Of a stretch of DNA of 45,089 nucleotides, positions 31,244 to 38,882 are shown one piece after another; positions within the stretch are counted from its first letter, which is position 1; every line of letters starts with the position of its first letter. Position numbers and translations under genes: made by a program. The notes below the pieces were generated by a model. The model was given only the letters and a program-made list of their open reading frames with translations, was not told the origin of the DNA and made no database searches. The stretch covers positions 1 to 45,089 of IMG/VR virus record IMGVR_UViG_3300020471_000352. The stretch is one strand, 5' to 3'. The DNA is from a virus.

Positions 31244-31609
31244 ATGGCTATTGCCACTGGGTACATTACGGTTGGAACAGAAATAGATATTGCTGATTAC
31301 GAAGGTGAATTTGAGATAGAGTTTGACAATCTTGAAGATGTTATAGACACTGCTGCATCTAGTGGCTATAGCAAACAAGAAATCATCGACTATTGTTTTG
31401 ATGAGGGCATGGTTGACCCAGCCCAGTTTATGCAAGAGTACCTAAGCGTTGAACAAATTACTGAGATATATCAACACGCTATTGTTAATCGGATAGATGA
31501 ACTATCACTTACAATATCTAATCAGCGCGATAGAATTAAAGAGCTTGAGGCACAGCTTGCGAACACTACTAAAACTGACGAGGAGCTAGTCAAGGATGTC
31601 GCGTACTAG
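31244..31609 (+). CDS. Unknown protein with C-terminal coiled coil (121 aa)
   Basis: CGGAG precedes ATG 31244. The N-terminal half is acidic and beta-rich (YEGEFEIEFDNLEDVIDTAA). The C-terminal part, ELSLTISNQRDRIKELEAQL (residues about 85-104), is a heptad-patterned coiled coil that suggests dimerisation. Function unknown. It overlaps the next gene by 14 bases. Confidence 0.7.
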   Translation: MAIATGYITVGTEIDIADYEGEFEIEFDNLEDVIDTAASSGYSKQEIIDYCFDEGMVDPAQFMQEYLSVEQITEIYQHAIVNRIDELSLTISNQRDRIKELEAQLANTTKTDEELVKDVAY

Positions 31610-31802
31610 GTTTGTTTGTTGCTTGACTGACGATCATCCAAAGGTTGTGGAGTTACCCGCATCCCTTGAGGAGATTGATGATTGGCAAAAAGGACGCAAG
31701 GATCTTGGGGTAGCAATGCCCCAACTTTCCCCTGCGGAAATGGACTTCTTGCTTCATGGTATTTTTTCTAGTGGACTGAAGGAGATAAAAGATGGAGAAT
31801 GA
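31596..31802 (+). CDS. Small unknown protein (68 aa)
   Basis: The 68-residue product starts MSRTRFVCCLTDDHPKVVEL and ends FSSGLKEIKDGE. It overlaps both neighbours (14 and 11 bases). GAGGAG lies 11 bases upstream of the ATG. No motif recognised. Confidence 0.6.
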   Translation: MSRTRFVCCLTDDHPKVVELPASLEEIDDWQKGRKDLGVAMPQLSPAEMDFLLHGIFSSGLKEIKDGE

Positions 31803-31965
31803 AATGCTGATCGTTTGGGTTATGGAGTACTACGATACAGTTGCAGGAGAAAAGTCACTTGATCTGTACAAGACAGAAAAGATGGCTCAAGAAGATAAAA
31901 GAAAGCTGACGGCTGACGGCACTATTTGTGACGTTTTAATTTATCAAAGGATGGTATGGCAATGA
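31792..31965 (+). CDS. Small unknown protein (57 aa)
   Basis: It begins at ATG 31792 inside the end of the preceding gene, with AAGGAG upstream. The 57-residue product (begins MENEMLIVWVMEYYDTVAGE) looks like a small alpha/beta domain. Its end overlaps the next gene. Confidence 0.55.
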   Translation: MENEMLIVWVMEYYDTVAGEKSLDLYKTEKMAQEDKRKLTADGTICDVLIYQRMVWQ

Positions 31966-32180
31966 ATATGTTACAAGAATTGCGTCAATGCAGACAGACT
32001 TTACGCGATCTCAAGGCTGACAATCTACGATCTATGAGACACTATAAACGTGAGTTTGGTAAGCACTCTTCTCTTACTCATTACATGGAGGGCATGGCAA
32101 CAGGTAAAACTACGGCTTTGATGCAAATTGACTATTTTATTGCAAGACTAGAGATGGAGGAAAAGTATGGGAACGCCTAG
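31956..32180 (+). CDS. Small basic helical protein (74 aa)
   Basis: The 74-residue product starts MAMNMLQELRQCRQTLRDLK and is helical. ATG 31962, which overlaps the preceding TGA, is an equally good start and would shorten it by 2 residues. The C-terminus (TALMQIDYFIARLEMEEKYG) reads as a helix. It overlaps the next gene by 14 bases. Function unknown. Confidence 0.6.
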   Translation: MAMNMLQELRQCRQTLRDLKADNLRSMRHYKREFGKHSSLTHYMEGMATGKTTALMQIDYFIARLEMEEKYGNA

Positions 32181-32421
32181 TATGTATGGATCGTTTAGTT
32201 TTGTGACAGAACTAGACTGCGATTGGGCAACGATGGACGTTAGAGTCTTTTATACGAACCACTCAGAAGGAGTAGATCTTGATAAACTTGAAATGGTTGG
32301 AGGTAACTTGGCAGGATTGGATGTCACTAGGTACTTCAATACTGATTATATTTTTGATCTTATCGCTGACGAGATAGGTAATGCAGACTATCACTGGACA
32401 GACCACGGAGATGTAGCATGA
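32167..32421 (+). CDS. Small acidic unknown protein (84 aa)
   Basis: GGAGG precedes ATG 32167. The 84-residue product starts MGTPSMYGSFSFVTELDCDW and is acidic with beta-strand character. Its stop overlaps the next ATG (ATGA). No motif recognised. Confidence 0.65.
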   Translation: MGTPSMYGSFSFVTELDCDWATMDVRVFYTNHSEGVDLDKLEMVGGNLAGLDVTRYFNTDYIFDLIADEIGNADYHWTDHGDVA

Positions 32422-32642
32422 TAGACGAAAATGAAATACCACTACACTATTACAGGATAGAATATCAGACTAACACTACTATTGGTACAGATGAGTGGGA
32501 GTGCGGTGATGCTTATGAAACGAATGACGCCGCTCAACAAGCTATGATAGGCCACATAAATGGACACCCCTATCTTCCGGTGCGTATCAACCGTATACAG
32601 CTTTTACCAATTGATGAAATACTAGGACGCTATGCACCATGA
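32418..32642 (+). CDS. Small acidic unknown protein (74 aa)
   Basis: ATGA overlaps join it to both neighbours. The 74-residue product (begins MIDENEIPLHYYRIEYQTNT) is acidic and beta-rich, with HINGHPYLPVRINRIQLLPID near the C-terminus. No family recognised. Confidence 0.65.
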   Translation: MIDENEIPLHYYRIEYQTNTTIGTDEWECGDAYETNDAAQQAMIGHINGHPYLPVRINRIQLLPIDEILGRYAP

Positions 32643-33205
32643 ATATATTTTATTTGGATGAAGATCCGGTTACTTCTGCACAACGGATGTGTGATCAGCA
32701 CATCGTTAAGATGCCCTTAGAATCAGCACAGATACTATCAACAGCACACAGAGTTCTTGATGGTAAACTGGTTGAGGGTACTTCAGCGTCAGGCCGTAAA
32801 GCTAAACGCTGGATACTTCCTAAGTGGGATGATAAGTATTATCTAGCGGCTTATGTCAATCACCCCAGCACTGTATGGGCTAGGCAAAGTGATGAGCATT
32901 ATGATTGGTTATATAAACACTTCAGAGCTTTGAGTGCAGAGTTCTATGAACGCTTCTCACATAATCATACAAGCTGGTTAAAGCTACGTATGTTTCTTTC
33001 AAAGATGCCAAAGAAGATAAAAAGCAATGGCTGGGTTGACCCGCCTCAGTGTATGCCTGATGCCTACAAAGATGAGGACACAATAGTAGCTTACAATGTT
33101 TACTATATGAGTAAGTACACAGATTGGTTGGCCGCTGGTAGACCTATGAAGTGGAACGGTAATCTTAGAAGAGCCTCTTATGTTAGCTCTAGTAATTGTA
33201 TATAG
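32639..33205 (+). CDS. Conserved phage protein, MNIFYLDxDP family (188 aa)
   Basis: The opening NIFYLDEDPVTSAQRMCDQH with IVKMPLESAQILSTAHRVLDG, then VNHPSTVWARQSDEHYDWLY, is a pattern I recall from T4-like and marine phage proteins of unknown function, with conserved Cys18, Asp19, His21, Lys24 and Glu28. The ordered polar residues suggest an enzyme active site, but none is established to my knowledge. A nucleotide- or DNA-modifying role fits the neighbouring DUF3310 gene. Confidence 0.65.
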   Translation: MNIFYLDEDPVTSAQRMCDQHIVKMPLESAQILSTAHRVLDGKLVEGTSASGRKAKRWILPKWDDKYYLAAYVNHPSTVWARQSDEHYDWLYKHFRALSAEFYERFSHNHTSWLKLRMFLSKMPKKIKSNGWVDPPQCMPDAYKDEDTIVAYNVYYMSKYTDWLAAGRPMKWNGNLRRASYVSSSNCI

Positions 33206-33214
33206 GATATTGTT

Positions 33215-33520
33215 ATGAGCATTGATGACGTAACACCAGAAGAATGGAACAAGCTCCGAAAAAACACAACGGCTACAGGTAAATTGTTTCATCCGCAAGA
33301 CCAACACGCTGACCCTGTAACTAAACCAGATCACTACAATAAAGGGGGGATAGAAGCAATTGACTACATTAAGCAACAATTAGGAGCAGAGTTTAAGTTC
33401 TATTGTGCTGGTAATGTAATGAAATATATACACCGTTATCGCTACAAGAATGGTGTTGAAGATTTAAAAAAGGCGGAAGTCTACCTTGATTGGTTAATTA
33501 AAGAAATTGAAGGGGGTTGA
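33215..33520 (+). CDS. DUF3310 protein (101 aa)
   Basis: Residues 33-96 contain the DUF3310 (PF11753) signature: DPVTKPDHYNKGGIEAIDYI, then AGNVMKYIHRYRYKNGVEDLKKAEVYLDWLI. This small domain is common beside nucleotide-metabolism and replication genes in phages and is sometimes labelled nucleotide-kinase-like, though its activity is unproven to my knowledge. A strong promoter begins within its last codons (33517). Confidence 0.9.
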   Translation: MSIDDVTPEEWNKLRKNTTATGKLFHPQDQHADPVTKPDHYNKGGIEAIDYIKQQLGAEFKFYCAGNVMKYIHRYRYKNGVEDLKKAEVYLDWLIKEIEGG

Positions 33521-33545
33521 CACCGCACACGATCCATGATAAAAT
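33517..33545 (+). promoter_or_regulatory. Sigma-70 promoter for the replication genes
   Basis: TTGACA (33517-33522), a 17-base spacer and TAAAAT (33540-33545), with a TG at the extended -10 position (TGATAAAAT). It overlaps the end of the DUF3310 gene. Transcription would start near 33552, 28 bases before the TTG start at 33580. Confidence 0.85.
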
Positions 33546-33553
33546 CAACCTTT

Positions 33554-33572
33554 AAAGTCTTTTGACTTGGAG
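33554..33572 (+). promoter_or_regulatory. Hairpin running into the ribosome-binding site
   Basis: AAGTC-tttt-GACTT followed directly by GGAG lies at the predicted 5' end of the transcript from 33517. This repeats, with unrelated sequence, the layout of the 17-bp palindromes: a stem whose right arm touches the Shine-Dalgarno sequence. Confidence 0.55.
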
Positions 33573-33579
33573 ATATAAA

Positions 33580-33813
33580 TTGAAAATCATACAAGGAAAC
33601 TTTAAAAAAAGTACTAAGAAGTCTTTAAATGATAAAGTCTTAGAAGGTCTTCAAAATCTTAAAGACCAATCTAATGATGAAGAAATTAGATATCCCTTTA
33701 TTCTTATTGTTGATACTGGTGAAGAGTTAAGGGTAGTATCTGATGTTGAAATGGAGAAGTTTAATTTGTTGCTAGACTTAGTGAAGCAGACTATCCTGAC
33801 AGGAGATTACTAA
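33580..33813 (+). CDS. Small unknown protein, TTG start (77 aa)
   Basis: GGAG at 33569-33572 points to TTG 33580 as the start. A longer reading from TTG 33562 would place the ribosome-binding site inside the gene. The product (begins MKIIQGNFKKSTKKSLNDKV) is acidic in its second half. It is the first gene behind the replication promoter. No family recognised. Confidence 0.6.
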   Translation: MKIIQGNFKKSTKKSLNDKVLEGLQNLKDQSNDEEIRYPFILIVDTGEELRVVSDVEMEKFNLLLDLVKQTILTGDY

Positions 33814-33815
33814 TC

Positions 33816-34016
33816 ATGTCAGACTACGATATTGAAGATACTTTGTGTAAGGCTTTTGTCATGACGTTGGGTAGTGGTATGCCCAACTACAGAACAGTGA
33901 GCGATATGATCGGATGGATCAGGCGGCAAGCCCAGCTAGAGGGTGAGCGGCTATCTGAAGATTTTATCTATGGCTGTATCCCGTTGTACATTAACTTTCT
34001 TTTTAATAAAGCTTAG
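33816..34016 (+). CDS. Small helical unknown protein (66 aa)
   Basis: AGGAG lies 11 bases before ATG 33816. The 66-residue product (begins MSDYDIEDTLCKAFVMTLGS) appears helical. It lies between the first replication-operon gene and the single-strand binding protein. Function unknown. Confidence 0.65.
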   Translation: MSDYDIEDTLCKAFVMTLGSGMPNYRTVSDMIGWIRRQAQLEGERLSEDFIYGCIPLYINFLFNKA

Positions 34017-34029
34017 GAGAAAATATACT

Positions 34030-34464
34030 ATGGCTATTGTTGAAGGCGTAGCAATGTGGGCATCCGTTACCACACCCAACACAACATTTACTCCGGTCTA
34101 TACCGTGAACCTTGTGATTGACGAGGACGTTGCCAACGACTTCCGCTCACGCGGGTTCAAGGTAAAAGATATGGATGAGGGGCCAGCGCTCATCATAAAG
34201 CGTAAGGTTACCGGAAAGAACGGTCAGCCTAACTCCGCACCCAAGCTGATGGATCGTAATAAGGAGCCGCTGAATACCAGCGTAGGTAATGGCTCCAAAG
34301 TACGAGTACAGTACAAGGAGTGGGAGTCAACTTGGAATGGCACTGTTTATCGCGGCTTGGACTTCCAAGCTATGCAAGTGCTGGAGCTTGTTGAATATGC
34401 CAGCCCTGATGGTGCTGAGTTTGATGTGTTGGATGATGATGATGATGATGGGGATGAACTATGA
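34030..34464 (+). CDS. ssb: Single-stranded DNA-binding protein, T7 gp2.5-like
   Basis: The start is set at ATG 34030, preceded by AGGAG; a longer frame exists but overlaps the upstream gene. The 144-residue product has an OB-fold-like beta-rich body (VYTVNLVIDEDVANDFRSRGFKV, then ALIIKRKVTG) and a very acidic C-terminus ending DDDDDDGDEL. That tail is the hallmark through which gp2.5-type SSBs contact polymerase and helicase. It lies just upstream of the primase-helicase gene. Confidence 0.85.
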   Translation: MAIVEGVAMWASVTTPNTTFTPVYTVNLVIDEDVANDFRSRGFKVKDMDEGPALIIKRKVTGKNGQPNSAPKLMDRNKEPLNTSVGNGSKVRVQYKEWESTWNGTVYRGLDFQAMQVLELVEYASPDGAEFDVLDDDDDDGDEL

Positions 34465-34682
34465 ACTATCGCTACACGTTTGATGACAAAGTTTTTGATG
34501 TGTCCAAGCTGACACTTGAGGCAGTCTCTTGTTTCAAGTTGTTAGCAAATGTTAATGATCGCATTGAGGACTTCCAGAATGAAGTAACCATTGCTCAAGC
34601 ATCTGCGGTAGCACTACACCAAAAGATGCAAGAGCTTTTAGATGACTCTGCAATTGTCGAGGACGATGAAACGGAGGAATAA
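34461..34682 (+). CDS. Small acidic replication-operon protein (73 aa)
   Basis: Coupled to the SSB gene by an ATGA overlap. The 73-residue product has MNYRYTFDDKVFDVSKLTLE followed by a long helix (FKLLANVNDRIEDFQNEVTI) and an acidic tail (VEDDETEE). Similar small proteins sit after SSB in marine phages; the role is unknown. Confidence 0.65.
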   Translation: MNYRYTFDDKVFDVSKLTLEAVSCFKLLANVNDRIEDFQNEVTIAQASAVALHQKMQELLDDSAIVEDDETEE

Positions 34683-34685
34683 ATC

Positions 34686-36347
34686 ATGGGCGATTTTGTG
34701 GAGTACCACAGGCCCTGCCCTGAGTGTGGAGGCAGTGACCCTGTTTCCATAAACGAAAACGGTTCTGCAAAATGCTTTAGTTGTGGAACCTTTTTCAAAG
34801 ACTATGAATCTGCAATGGGAGGCAACGTGGCAGACTTTAATAGCTTTAAAAGAACCAACGACAACGCACCCTTCTCTCAAAACCAAACCTTCTATCACGC
34901 ACTAACAGACCGATCAATCTCACTAGACACTGCAAAGAAATATGGCGTTCGCTCAGTCAAAGATGAGTCGGGCAAGATCACTGAACACCACTACCCTGCG
35001 TACATCAACAATGAAGAAGTCGCTACAAAAATCCGTCGAGAAAATAAAGTATTTAATTGGATCGGTTCTGCCAAGGGAACTGGCCTTTTTGGTCAGCAGA
35101 TTGCACAGACGGGCGGCAAATACATTACGATCACTGAGGGTGAGTGTGATGCGATGGCGGCATACGAACTTCTGGGGAGTAAATGGCCGGTTGTATCTGT
35201 TAAGAATGGAGCACAGGGCGCAGTCCGTGACGCTCAAGAAAATCTTGAATTCCTTGAATCGTTTGATACGGTGGTTATTTCTTTTGACAACGACAAGGCG
35301 GGGAAAGAAGCCGCAAAGAGAGTGGCGCGTCTCCTCAAGCCGGGGAAAGCTAAGATACTTTCACTCCCTGTGGAATTCAAAGATCCTAATGAGATGCTCA
35401 AGCTGGGTCACCACAAAGCTTATGTCACTGCGTGGTGGGCTTCAAAACTTTATACGCCGTCTGGGATTCTGAATGTCAGTGAGGAGCGTGAGAACTACAA
35501 GAAGCGTGAGAGAAAAGAATCTATACGCTATCCTTGGGACGGCCTCAATGACAAGCTTGAGGGACTACGACAAGGAGAACTAATTACACTCACAGGCGGC
35601 ACAGGCTTAGGTAAGTCTAGTGTTACTCGTGAGCTTGAACACTGGCTCATCACCAATACTAACGACAAGGTAGGCGTCATCGCTCTTGAAGAAGATTGGC
35701 GTAGGACTGTTGATGGTATTCTATCTATTGAGGCTAATGCCCGTCTACACATAGACAGTGTTCGCGCCCAGTACAGCGAAGAAGAAATAGATAATTTCTT
35801 TAATGTTCTTTATGATGGTAACAATAAGAACCGCGTCTTTGTTCATGCACACCTTGGGATGAATGATGTGGATAGCGTGTTCAGCAAGCTACGCTTTATG
35901 GCAATGGGGCTTGAGTGTAAGTGGATAGTTTTTGATCACTTACATATGCTTCTGTCTATGACAACAGATGGCGATGAGCGCCGCAATATAGATTCTATAA
36001 TGCACAACTTCAGAACGCTGGTAGAAGAGACAGGCGTGGGCCTCATACTTGTATCACACCTCAGAAGGATTGATGGTAATCGCGGTCACGAGAACGGCAT
36101 TGAGACAGGACTGAATCATTTACGCGGCTCTCAAAGCATCGCTCAGTTATCAGACTGTGTAATATCTTTGGAGCGTAACCAACAATCAGAAGATCCCATT
36201 GAAGCTAGTACCACAAAGGTTCGTGTACTCAAGTCCAGATATACAGGTGATGTGGGTTTAGCCACACACTTGTTTTATGACAAGGACAGTGGTAGGCTCA
36301 GTGAACTACGAATGGAAGTTGAAGAACAAGAAGAAATAGAACTATGA
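34686..36347 (+). CDS. Primase-helicase, T7 gp4-like
   Basis: The 553-residue product has an N-terminal zinc ribbon (CPEC...CFSC; Cys11, 14, 30, 33) and a TOPRIM fold (ITEGECDAMAAY with Glu151; VVISFDNDKAG with Asp201/Asp203). A RecA-like helicase follows, with Walker A GGTGLGKSS (304-312), Walker B WIVFDHLH (413-420) and LRGSQSIAQLSD near 479. It would lay down primers and unwind DNA ahead of the polymerase encoded next (ATGA overlap). All key residues are present. Confidence 0.95.
   Translation: MGDFVEYHRPCPECGGSDPVSINENGSAKCFSCGTFFKDYESAMGGNVADFNSFKRTNDNAPFSQNQTFYHALTDRSISLDTAKKYGVRSVKDESGKITEHHYPAYINNEEVATKIRRENKVFNWIGSAKGTGLFGQQIAQTGGKYITITEGECDAMAAYELLGSKWPVVSVKNGAQGAVRDAQENLEFLESFDTVVISFDNDKAGKEAAKRVARLLKPGKAKILSLPVEFKDPNEMLKLGHHKAYVTAWWASKLYTPSGILNVSEERENYKKRERKESIRYPWDGLNDKLEGLRQGELITLTGGTGLGKSSVTRELEHWLITNTNDKVGVIALEEDWRRTVDGILSIEANARLHIDSVRAQYSEEEIDNFFNVLYDGNNKNRVFVHAHLGMNDVDSVFSKLRFMAMGLECKWIVFDHLHMLLSMTTDGDERRNIDSIMHNFRTLVEETGVGLILVSHLRRIDGNRGHENGIETGLNHLRGSQSIAQLSDCVISLERNQQSEDPIEASTTKVRVLKSRYTGDVGLATHLFYDKDSGRLSELRMEVEEQEEIEL
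35985..36001 (+). repeat. Degenerate 17-bp palindrome inside the helicase gene
   Basis: 14/17 match to the early-gene palindrome; the central 14 bases (TATAGATTCTATAA) are exact. It encodes IDSI within a helicase segment that also occurs in T7 gp4 as IDNL, so protein constraint and chance are possible explanations. Confidence 0.4.
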
Positions 36348-38098
36348 AAAGCATTGTCTTTGACATAGAAGCAGACAGCCTAGAGCCTACGAAGATCTGG
36401 TGCATAGCGGCTGTCGATCCTGACTCTGGAGAGACAAGAACTTTTGGCCCTACTGAGATTGTTCAGGGCTTGGCTCACCTCTCCAATGCAGACAAACTGA
36501 TAGGCCACAACATTATTGGTTATGACTTACCAGCCATCAAGAAGATACACAATATTGATCTGACTGAGAACACAGCTATTGTGGATACACTGGTGCTGTC
36601 TCGCCTATTCAACCCAACGCGAGAGGGTGGGCATAGTCTTGAGTCTTGGGGCTATCGCATTGGCCTTCAGAAGATTGACCACAAAGAGTTTGGTGAGTAC
36701 TCTCCAGAGATGTTGAACTATTGCCGTAATGATGCGGTACTCAACGCCAAGATGTTTAATAATCTTAAAGCAGAATCGCGGGGCTTCAGCCGACAGTCCG
36801 TAGTGCTGGAGCACGAGGCACTAAAGATTATTGCAGATCAAAGAGAGCATGGATTCTTGTTGGACGTTAAGGCCGCAACGATACTTGAGGCTGAACTAAC
36901 TGATCGCCTTAAAGAAGTAGAGCGTGAGGTTCAAAAAACTTTTAGGCCTAAGAAGATTAAAACTACACTTCTTGCACAGTTTACAAAGACGGGCGCTCTC
37001 TCTAAGATGGGGCTTATTGAGGGAACAGAAAAGAAAAGCCGCCTCACCCAAGAAGAATATGAAGAGATAGCTATAAAGAGAAAAACTATTAGAGTTGAGG
37101 AAGTGCCTTTCAACTTGGGATCACGCAAGCAGATTGGTGAGTATCTAATTGACTTTGGTTGGAAGCCGAAAAGATTTACGCCAACAGGCCAGCCGATAGT
37201 TGATGAATCTACCCTAAGTAAAATTAAAGATATTCCAGAAGCCACTCTGATTGCTGAGTACCTTCTTCTACAGAAGCGAATAGCACAGGTGTCTTCTTGG
37301 CTTGAAGAGTCTCACGACGATGAGCGTGTGCGCGGTTTTGTAAATCCAAACGGAACAATCACAGGGCGCATGACACACAACAGCCCTAACATGGCACAGG
37401 TTCCGAACCTTTCAGCGCCATACGGCACAGAGTGTCGAGCTTGCTGGACGGTTGCTGAAGGTTATAAGTTAGTGGGCGTAGATGCCAGCGGCCTTGAGCT
37501 ACGAATGCTGGCTCACTACATGAAGGATGAGGGCTTTAAAAATGAAATACTGCACGGAGACATACACTCAGCTAATCAAAAACTTGCAGGGCTTAAATCA
37601 AGAAATCAGGCGAAAACATTTATCTATGCCCTCTTATACGGAGCAGGAGATGCAAAGCTTGGCAGTGTGGTTGGAGGAAACAAACGTGATGGTACGGAAC
37701 TTAGAAAGCGTTTCTTTGATAATCTCCCAGCATTTAAACATCTTAAAGATACAGTTGGACGAGCGGCTTCAAAAGGATTCCTCAAAGGACTAGACGGACG
37801 TAAACTGTATGTTCGTTCTGAACACGCGGCGCTGAACACTCTGCTTCAAAGTGCTGGGGCTATTGTTATGAAGCAGGCGATGATAAATTTTAATCAGCTA
37901 ATAAAACTCAACACACTGGACGCGCACTTTGTTTGCAATGTACACGATGAGTGGCAGTTAGAAGTAAAAGAATCTGTAGCTGATTCAACAGGACAACTGG
38001 GGGTTGATGCAATAAAGCAGTCGGGTGAGGGGCTAGAATTATTCTGTCCTCTTGATGGTGAGTATAAGATAGGAGACAACTGGAGTGAAACGCACTAG
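36344..38098 (+). CDS. DNA polymerase I (family A) with 3'-5' exonuclease
   Basis: The 584-residue product carries exonuclease motifs FDIEA (Asp7, Glu9), NIIGYDLP (Asp61) and YCRNDA (Asp130). The polymerase has motif A VGVDASGLELRM (Asp380), motif B RNQAKTFIYALLYG (Lys424, Tyr428) and motif C VHDEWQ (534-539, Asp535). Tyr428 aligns with T7 Tyr526 and E. coli Phe762. It is about 120 residues shorter than T7 polymerase and may lack the thioredoxin-binding insertion. It replicates the genome with the helicase and SSB encoded upstream. Confidence 0.95.
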   Translation: MKSIVFDIEADSLEPTKIWCIAAVDPDSGETRTFGPTEIVQGLAHLSNADKLIGHNIIGYDLPAIKKIHNIDLTENTAIVDTLVLSRLFNPTREGGHSLESWGYRIGLQKIDHKEFGEYSPEMLNYCRNDAVLNAKMFNNLKAESRGFSRQSVVLEHEALKIIADQREHGFLLDVKAATILEAELTDRLKEVEREVQKTFRPKKIKTTLLAQFTKTGALSKMGLIEGTEKKSRLTQEEYEEIAIKRKTIRVEEVPFNLGSRKQIGEYLIDFGWKPKRFTPTGQPIVDESTLSKIKDIPEATLIAEYLLLQKRIAQVSSWLEESHDDERVRGFVNPNGTITGRMTHNSPNMAQVPNLSAPYGTECRACWTVAEGYKLVGVDASGLELRMLAHYMKDEGFKNEILHGDIHSANQKLAGLKSRNQAKTFIYALLYGAGDAKLGSVVGGNKRDGTELRKRFFDNLPAFKHLKDTVGRAASKGFLKGLDGRKLYVRSEHAALNTLLQSAGAIVMKQAMINFNQLIKLNTLDAHFVCNVHDEWQLEVKESVADSTGQLGVDAIKQSGEGLELFCPLDGEYKIGDNWSETH

Positions 38099-38285
38099 CA
38101 TTTTTTTTGTGTGCTGTTTGTTATTAGGTTGTAGTTCATATCCTGAACTAGCCCCAGATGAACGATGCATTGAATGGGTAGAACAAGAACTTATTAAACA
38201 AGAATGTACTCGCTACCCCTACCGCACTTGTATTGAACGCACTACGTTTAGACTAGTTTGTTTACGTCGAGAAAAACTAACATGA
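38085..38285 (+). CDS. Small Cys-rich lipoprotein (66 aa)
   Basis: GTG start at 38085 with AGGAG upstream, overlapping the polymerase end by 14 bases. A short signal sequence (MKRTSIFFVCCLLLGC) ends in a lipobox LLGC, so Cys16 would be lipidated after signal peptidase II cleavage. The mature part has five further Cys (positions about 28, 40, 48 and 59, roughly), suggesting disulfides in the periplasm. Superinfection exclusion or an outer-membrane spanin are possible; it is far from the lysis genes. Confidence 0.65.
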   Translation: MKRTSIFFVCCLLLGCSSYPELAPDERCIEWVEQELIKQECTRYPYRTCIERTTFRLVCLRREKLT

Positions 38286-38299
38286 AGAGGAACTTAGAA

Positions 38300-38632
38300 A
38301 TGAACAGCGCCGACATGGAGCAACAAGAGTTATTTTTAAATGCAAACCCATACGTTCCACAGTATGATTATTCCAGACTAAAAACTGGAAGAGATAAAGT
38401 ATTTAAATTTATGGGGGATAATGCTTGGCATACCCTTTCTGAAATATCAGAGGCGACAGGCAGGCCTGAAGCAAGTGTCTCTGCTTACTTGCGAGATTTT
38501 CGCAAAGAAAAATTTGGCTCTCATATTGTTGATCGTAGGGCTAGATCTGATAGACAGCGGGGTCTGTGGGAATATAAACTTATAAGGAATAGTGAATATG
38601 TCGAGAGAACACGAGCCGAACAGGGTCGGTGA
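38300..38632 (+). CDS. Winged-helix DNA-binding protein (110 aa)
   Basis: AGAGGA suggests ATG 38300; ATG 38282 in the same frame lacks a ribosome-binding site. Residues about 36-95 (DKVFKFMGDNAWHTLSEISEATGRPEASVSAYLRDFRK, then RRARSDRQRGLWEYKL, given in pieces) form a winged helix-turn-helix with a clear recognition helix and beta-wing. It directly precedes a nuclease gene, overlapping its start. It may regulate or target nucleases, or act as a transcription factor. Confidence 0.75.
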   Translation: MNSADMEQQELFLNANPYVPQYDYSRLKTGRDKVFKFMGDNAWHTLSEISEATGRPEASVSAYLRDFRKEKFGSHIVDRRARSDRQRGLWEYKLIRNSEYVERTRAEQGR

Positions 38633-38882
38633 TTTAGCAGAACACTACGCTGTTACGTGGCTGTGGGATCACGGCTATCATGTGTTTAAGAACTGTGGCT
38701 GTACGGGGCCAGTAGATATTGTCGCTCTCAACCCAGAAGGCGAGATTACTTTGATAGATGTTAAGTCTTATAAGGATGGTAGGCTTTCTGCAAAGACTCC
38801 GCTTCAGAAAGAACTTGGTGTACAGTATCTACACTACAACTCAAAGACACGGAAGTGCCGCTTTGTAAGGCATAGAAAATGA
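38598..38882 (+). CDS. PD-(D/E)XK nuclease, Holliday-resolvase-like (94 aa)
   Basis: Start at ATG 38598, with AAGGA upstream (GTG 38592 is an alternative). Glu15 (GDLAEHYA), Asp40 (GPVDIVAL) and Asp54-x-Lys56 (LIDVKSY) give the E...PD...(D/E)XK active site. The 94-residue length fits archaeal Hjc-type and small phage nucleases. It may resolve recombination junctions or degrade host DNA. The next gene overlaps by 4 bases. Confidence 0.82.
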   Translation: MSREHEPNRVGDLAEHYAVTWLWDHGYHVFKNCGCTGPVDIVALNPEGEITLIDVKSYKDGRLSAKTPLQKELGVQYLHYNSKTRKCRFVRHRK

